A DNA stretch of 64,000 nt from Burkholderia contaminans (lineage in GTDB: Bacteria > Pseudomonadota > Gammaproteobacteria > Burkholderiales > Burkholderiaceae): NCBI RefSeq assembly GCF_029633825.1, contig NZ_CP090641.1:2046001-2110000 (forward strand). The letters are read 5' to 3'. The translations under genes and the position numbers were made by a program. Position 1 is the first letter of the stretch. Every line of letters starts with the position of its first letter. The notes under the pieces were generated by a model. The model saw nothing but the letters and a program-made list of their open reading frames with translations. It was not told the DNA's origin and did no database searches. Of this stretch, positions 60,880 to 64,000 are shown one piece after another.

Positions 60880-60996
60880 TGCGCCCATGGTCTCGCCAGG
60901 CCGATCAGGCTGAACGCGCCACGGCCGCAGGCCGAGTGTGTTGACGCGTTCGCTTTCCGGGGACGGAAAGCAGGCTACTCCCCAAAGACGAAGGGC
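60880..60996 (-). promoter_or_regulatory. yybP-ykoY (Mn2+) riboswitch
   Basis: The minus strand reads TTTGGGGAGTAGCCTGC, a hairpin of TTTCC/GGAAA (CTTTCCGTCCCCGGAAAG), then GTCAACACACTCGGCCTG and GGCGAGACCATGGGC. These are the conserved landmarks of the yybP-ykoY family: GGGGAGUAG at the 5' side, the ACACUCGGC loop and the closing G-GAGACC strand. GCCC and GGGC arms (60993-60996 and about 60880-60884) close the stem. The family binds Mn2+ and controls Mn exporters. It sits 130-250 bases before the exchanger gene, with the leader ORF between. Confidence 0.85.
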
Positions 60997-61040
60997 AGTC
61001 TAGACGAGCGGATGGCTTTCGACAAGCCTTCATCTCGAAA

Positions 61041-61098
61041 AAATATACCCCTCTCCCCTATAGGGGCAGCGCTCCGGATATATACTCCCCCTCCCTAT
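61041..61098 (+). promoter_or_regulatory. Promoter/operator of the RcnR-like regulator
   Basis: AT-flanked C/G tracts lie 18-75 bases before the regulator start: ATATACCCCTCTCCCC, a perfect 12-base palindrome CCCCTATAGGGG (61055-61066), then TATACTCCCCCTCCC (61081-61095), which also offers a TATACT -10 box. G-tracts bordered by AT dyads are the operator style of the CsoR/RcnR family. This region also separates the regulator from the divergent riboswitch transcript. Confidence 0.6.
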
Positions 61099-61115
61099 CC
61101 AGGAGTCAGTCGGCG

Positions 61116-61391
61116 ATGAGCCATACCGTTCGTGAAAAACAGAAGCTGCTGAACCGCGTGCGCCGCATCAAGGGCCAGGTCGAGGCGATCGAGCGCGCGC
61201 TCGGCGAAGAGCGCGGCTGCAACGAGGTGCTGCAATTGATCACGAGTTGTCGCGGTGCGATGAACGGGCTGCTGGCCGTCGTGCTGGAAGACCACATCCG
61301 CGAACACATGGTCGATGCACATGGGCCGGATGAGCACGAAGGCAGCGCGACCGAGCAGCTGATCGACGTGGTGCACAGCTATTTCAAGTAA
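61116..61391 (+). CDS. RcnR-like (CsoR family) nickel/cobalt-sensing repressor
   Basis: A 91-residue four-helix repressor: REKQKLLNRVRRIKGQVEAI and GCNEVLQLITSCRGAMNGLL, VLEDHIREHMV. Ligand residues His3, Cys35, His60 and His64 match the RcnR fingerprint for Ni(II)/Co(II). The CsoR copper fingerprint (Cys-His-Cys) and the FrmR formaldehyde fingerprint (Pro2/Cys35) fit less well. It lies 12 bases before a CDF exporter with a His-rich loop, the dmeRF arrangement. Start at 61116 with AGGAG ribosome site. Confidence 0.9.
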   Translation: MSHTVREKQKLLNRVRRIKGQVEAIERALGEERGCNEVLQLITSCRGAMNGLLAVVLEDHIREHMVDAHGPDEHEGSATEQLIDVVHSYFK

Positions 61392-61403
61392 TCGGGGCGG
61401 AAC

Positions 61404-62681
61404 ATGAGCAATTTCATCGATGACGCGTTCGGCGCGGGGCACGACCATATCTTCCTCGGCGCCGCGCACGAGCAGAACGAGCGGCGGACGTGGATGGTGA
61501 TCGGCCTGTGCTCGGCGATGATGGTGGTCGAGATCGTCGGCGGCACGCTGTTCGGGTCGCTCGCGCTCGTCGCCGACGGGCTGCACATGTCGACGCATGC
61601 GGGCGCGATGCTGATCGCCGCGCTGGCCTATACCTATGCACGCCGGCATGCCGACGATCCGCGCTTCGTGTTCGGCACCGGCAAGCTGGGCGACCTGGCC
61701 GGGTTCACGAGCGCAATCGTGCTCGCGATGATCGCGATCCTGATCGGCTACGAGGCCGTCGCGCGATTCCTGTCGCCGGTGCCGATCCATTTCGGCGAGG
61801 CGATTCCGATCGCGGTGCTCGGCCTCGGGGTCAACCTGGCGAGCGTGTGGCTGCTGAGCGGTGGACATCACGGGCACCATCACGGGCATCACCACGGGCA
61901 TGACCACGGCCACGCGCACGACGATCACGCGGACGAAGCCATGCGGGTCTTCTCGCAAGCCGGCGCGTTCGACGTATCGGTGTTCGAGGACGGTGTGCCG
62001 CCGGTGTTCCGGATCGCGCCGGCAGCCGGCGAGTCGAGCGTCGACGGGGTTTCCGCATCGATCACGACCGTCCGTCCCGACCAGTCGCGACAGCATTTCA
62101 CGATGGTTGCGCGGAACGGCTTCCTGGAATCGCGCGAGACCATTCCCGAGCCCCATGCGTTCGATGCGATCGTGACGCTGAACGGCAACGAGCACGCGCT
62201 GACGTTCGTCGAACACGATCATCACGAAGGCGTGCACGCCGCCGCGGCCCGCGATCACAACATCCGGTCCGCCTACGTTCACGTGATCGCCGATGCCGCC
62301 GTGTCGGTGCTGGCCATCGTCGGGCTGCTGCTCGCGCGTGCCTTCGGCTGGGTCTGGATGGATCCGCTCGCGGGCATCATCGGCGCACTCGTCATCGCGA
62401 ACTGGGCGTACGGGCTGATGCGCGATACGGGCGGGATCCTGCTCGACGTCAACGTCGATCGCAAGCTGGCGGAGCGTGTACGTCACGCGATCGAGGCGCT
62501 CGGCGACAAGGTCAACGATCTTCACGTGTGGCGGGTCGGGCCCGGGCACATGAGCGCGATCGTGTCGGTCGAAACACGCGACGCCGCGCGTGACGCGCGG
62601 TTCTACCATGCGCTCGTCGCGCGCTTCGACGGCGTTTCCCACGTGACCGTCGAAGTGATGGCGCCGGCGAAGGCGGCCTGA
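61404..62681 (+). CDS. dmeF: CDF-family metal efflux protein, DmeF-like
   Basis: A 425-residue inner-membrane cation diffusion facilitator. TM segments I-III (MVIGLCSAMMVVEIVGGTLF, SLALVADGLHMSTHAG) contain the HxxxD-type site ADGLHMSTH. A His-rich cytoplasmic loop at about residues 153-178 (GGHHGHHHGHHHGHDHGHAH) precedes a long insertion (residues about 180-290) and then TM V-VI with AYVHVIADAAVSVLAI. Length over 400 and the His insertion fit DmeF rather than CzcD. It exports Co2+/Ni2+. Paired with the RcnR-like repressor; the DUF1289 gene follows 2 bases after its stop. Confidence 0.9.
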   Translation: MSNFIDDAFGAGHDHIFLGAAHEQNERRTWMVIGLCSAMMVVEIVGGTLFGSLALVADGLHMSTHAGAMLIAALAYTYARRHADDPRFVFGTGKLGDLAGFTSAIVLAMIAILIGYEAVARFLSPVPIHFGEAIPIAVLGLGVNLASVWLLSGGHHGHHHGHHHGHDHGHAHDDHADEAMRVFSQAGAFDVSVFEDGVPPVFRIAPAAGESSVDGVSASITTVRPDQSRQHFTMVARNGFLESRETIPEPHAFDAIVTLNGNEHALTFVEHDHHEGVHAAAARDHNIRSAYVHVIADAAVSVLAIVGLLLARAFGWVWMDPLAGIIGALVIANWAYGLMRDTGGILLDVNVDRKLAERVRHAIEALGDKVNDLHVWRVGPGHMSAIVSVETRDAARDARFYHALVARFDGVSHVTVEVMAPAKAA

Positions 62682-62683
62682 TC

Positions 62684-62869
62684 GTGGCCGTGAAATCGCC
62701 ATGCGTCGAGCTGTGCGCGTTCGACGGCCGCACCGGATTCTGCGTGGGCTGCCTGCGCACGCGCGACGAGGCGCGCGACTGGAAGAAGATGACCGACCAT
62801 CGCCGGCACCAGATACTGAACGACCGCACGCGCCGGCAAGCGAAGATCCGGCGCGAGACGACGGAATAG
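62684..62869 (+). CDS. DUF1289 small Cys-rich protein
   Basis: A 61-residue protein starting at GTG 62684: SPCVELCAFDGRTGFCVGCL, then RTRDEARDWKKMTDHRRHQI. The C-x3-C…C-x2-C spacing is the DUF1289 (Fe-S/Zn-binding) signature. It lies two bases after the dmeF-like gene, so it is cotranscribed and perhaps metal-linked. Family function is not established. Confidence 0.85.
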   Translation: MAVKSPCVELCAFDGRTGFCVGCLRTRDEARDWKKMTDHRRHQILNDRTRRQAKIRRETTE

Positions 62870-62990
62870 GGCGGCACAAGGTGGCATAAAGCCGGCGTGC
62901 GACAACCGGTGCGTGCGGTTTCGTCGCGGGGCGCAGTAGTATGACGAGCACCGGCATCCAGCGTCGGCAAGCCTGAACCGGGAGCAGCCC

Positions 62991-64000
62991 ATGCAGACCG
63001 AAACGTCGCCCCGCATTCTTCGCCAGATTCCACGCAGCGTCTGGGTGCTCGGGTGCGTCAGCCTGCTGATGGACGTGTCGTCGGAGATCATCCACAGCCT
63101 GTTGCCGATGTTCCTGATGGTGGGACTCGGCGCGAGCGCGACCGCGATCGGCGTTATCGAGGGAATCGCCGAGGCGACGGCACCGGTCGTCAAGGTGTTC
63201 TCCGGCACGCTGAGCGACTACCTGCGCAATCGCAAATGGCTGGCCGTCGCCGGATACGGGCTCGGCGCGCTCAGCAAGCCGTTGTTCGCGCTCGCGCCGA
63301 CGATCGGCGTCGTCGTGACCGCACGGATCGTCGACCGGATCGGCAAAGGAATCCGCGGCGCGCCGCGCGATGCGCTCGTGGCCGACATCACGCCGGTTCA
63401 CTTGCGCGGTGCAGCCTACGGGCTGCGGCAGGCGCTCGACACCGTGGGCGCGTTCCTCGGGCCGCTGCTGGCCGTCGTCATCATGTTGGCGTGGCACGAC
63501 GACTTCCGCCTCGCGTTCTGGCTGGCCGTGATTCCCGGCGTGCTGGCTGTGGCGCTGCTCGCGTTCGGCATCGAAGAGCCGGCGCGCGCGCCGGGCGACG
63601 TGCGCGTCAATCCGATCCGCCGCGATGTCGTCGCGCAACTCGGCGCCCGCTACTGGTGGGTCGTCGCCGTGGGTGCCGTGTTCGCGCTGGCGCGCTTCAG
63701 CGAGGCGTTTCTGGTGCTGCGCGCGATGGGCAGCGGGGTGTCCGTCGCGCTCGTGCCGCTCGTGATGGTGGCGATGAACGTCGTGTACGCATGGTCGGCC
63801 TACCCGTTCGGCAAGCTCGCCGACACGACGAGCCACGCGAAACTGATGGTGGCCGGCCTCGTCCTGCTGATTGCGGCCGATATCGTGCTGGCACACGGCA
63901 CGCACTGGGGAATCGTACTCGTCGGCGTCGCGCTGTGGGGGCTCCATATGGGGATGACGCAAGGGCTGCTCGCGACGATGGTCGCGCAGGCCGCGCCGGC
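62991..64000 (+). CDS. MFS permease, 3' end outside the window
   Basis: The first 336 codons of a membrane transporter. Start ATG at 62991 with GGAGCAGCCC upstream. The N-terminus VWVLGCVSLLMDVSSEIIHS followed by EGIAEATAPVVKVFSGTLSD and DRIGKGIRGAPRDALVAD matches a well-populated MFS group often found in metal and stress islands. About ten helices are visible before the end of the window. Reading frame is open to the last base. Substrate unknown. Confidence 0.85.
   Translation, partial: MQTETSPRILRQIPRSVWVLGCVSLLMDVSSEIIHSLLPMFLMVGLGASATAIGVIEGIAEATAPVVKVFSGTLSDYLRNRKWLAVAGYGLGALSKPLFALAPTIGVVVTARIVDRIGKGIRGAPRDALVADITPVHLRGAAYGLRQALDTVGAFLGPLLAVVIMLAWHDDFRLAFWLAVIPGVLAVALLAFGIEEPARAPGDVRVNPIRRDVVAQLGARYWWVVAVGAVFALARFSEAFLVLRAMGSGVSVALVPLVMVAMNVVYAWSAYPFGKLADTTSHAKLMVAGLVLLIAADIVLAHGTHWGIVLVGVALWGLHMGMTQGLLATMVAQAAP

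Noticed and set aside
61860..61935. Short repetitive CATCACGGGCA-like units that look like a tandem repeat array.
   Set aside because: They encode the His-rich loop of the CDF exporter and are explained by that protein.
61095..63962. A 955-codon minus-strand open frame across the RcnR/DmeF/MFS genes.
   Set aside because: Antisense shadow: the plus-strand genes have complete motifs, while this chain is repetitive Arg/His/Asp-rich with no fold-like pattern.
1..64000. CRISPR arrays, tRNA and rRNA genes.
   Set aside because: No spaced direct-repeat array, cloverleaf-like tRNA sequence or rRNA segment was noticed on reading either strand.
62991..64000. Naming the final MFS gene arsJ because of the ars operon nearby.
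   Set aside because: Its motifs fit a broad MFS group; no gapdh-like partner gene is present and the gene is 3 kb from the ars operon, so the specific name is not justified.

Overview
The DNA is very GC-rich and its coding genes show strong G/C preference at third codon positions. It is packed with LysR regulators, MFS permeases, aldehyde dehydrogenases and a Tat-exported non-haemolytic-type phospholipase C. This pattern is typical of Burkholderia, most likely the Burkholderia cepacia complex. The accessory catabolic and metal-resistance content, with no core housekeeping, rRNA or tRNA genes, suggests a secondary chromosome. This assignment rests on gene content and composition, not on a search.

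Layout. About 0.1-9.9 kb: an outer-membrane channel-like protein, a minus-strand catabolic operon (aldehyde dehydrogenase; MFS permease, enolase-superfamily enzyme and GMC oxidoreductase) and two divergent GcvA-like LysR regulators. 10-12.8 kb: a compact three-gene unit of unknown function beside a ParDE toxin-antitoxin pair. 12.9-18.7 kb: an operon for a formaldehyde-activating-enzyme homologue, aldo/keto reductase, GabD-like dehydrogenase and MFS permease, with a divergent LysR gene. 19-27.4 kb: small conserved proteins, a DUF3422 membrane protein, a Cys/Met-metabolism PLP enzyme, trans-aconitate methyltransferase, and acetyltransferases including one like streptothricin acetyltransferase. 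27.9-33.6 kb: phospholipase C; then a HAD hydrolase gene split by an IS200/IS605-type element, whose insertion point can be reconstructed to within one base; then a molybdopterin-domain protein and a ModE-like regulator. 33.7-37.7 kb: a DUF2325 protein and a motAB pair with a sigma-28-like promoter. 37.7-45.9 kb: a guanidino/amine catabolic cluster (aldehyde dehydrogenase, ureohydrolase, LuxR regulator, cupin, FAD oxidase, MFS, LysR), ending in two gene remnants. 45.9-50 kb: an organic-acid permease, two exported or unknown proteins, and an HxlR regulator divergent from a glutathione S-transferase.

50-64 kb is a metal and metalloid resistance island. It holds a CusCBAF-type copper/silver efflux system in which CusB carries its own CusF domain, an arsR-acr3-arsC-arsH operon with a clear ArsR operator, a CaCA-family exchanger behind a yybP-ykoY (Mn2+) riboswitch and a translationally coupled leader ORF, an RcnR-like Ni/Co sensor with a DmeF-like CDF exporter, a DUF1289 protein, and an MFS permease that runs off the window.

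The most informative observations are four. One is the HAD gene interrupted at its SDS/IND motif by a TTGAT-targeting IS605-type element, with a one-base-frameshifted TnpB, a decayed TnpA and a guide-RNA-like right end whose presumptive guide matches the reconstructed empty site. The second is the riboswitch plus coupled leader ORF. The third is the orphan Fae homologue. The fourth is the uncharacterised three-gene unit beside parDE.
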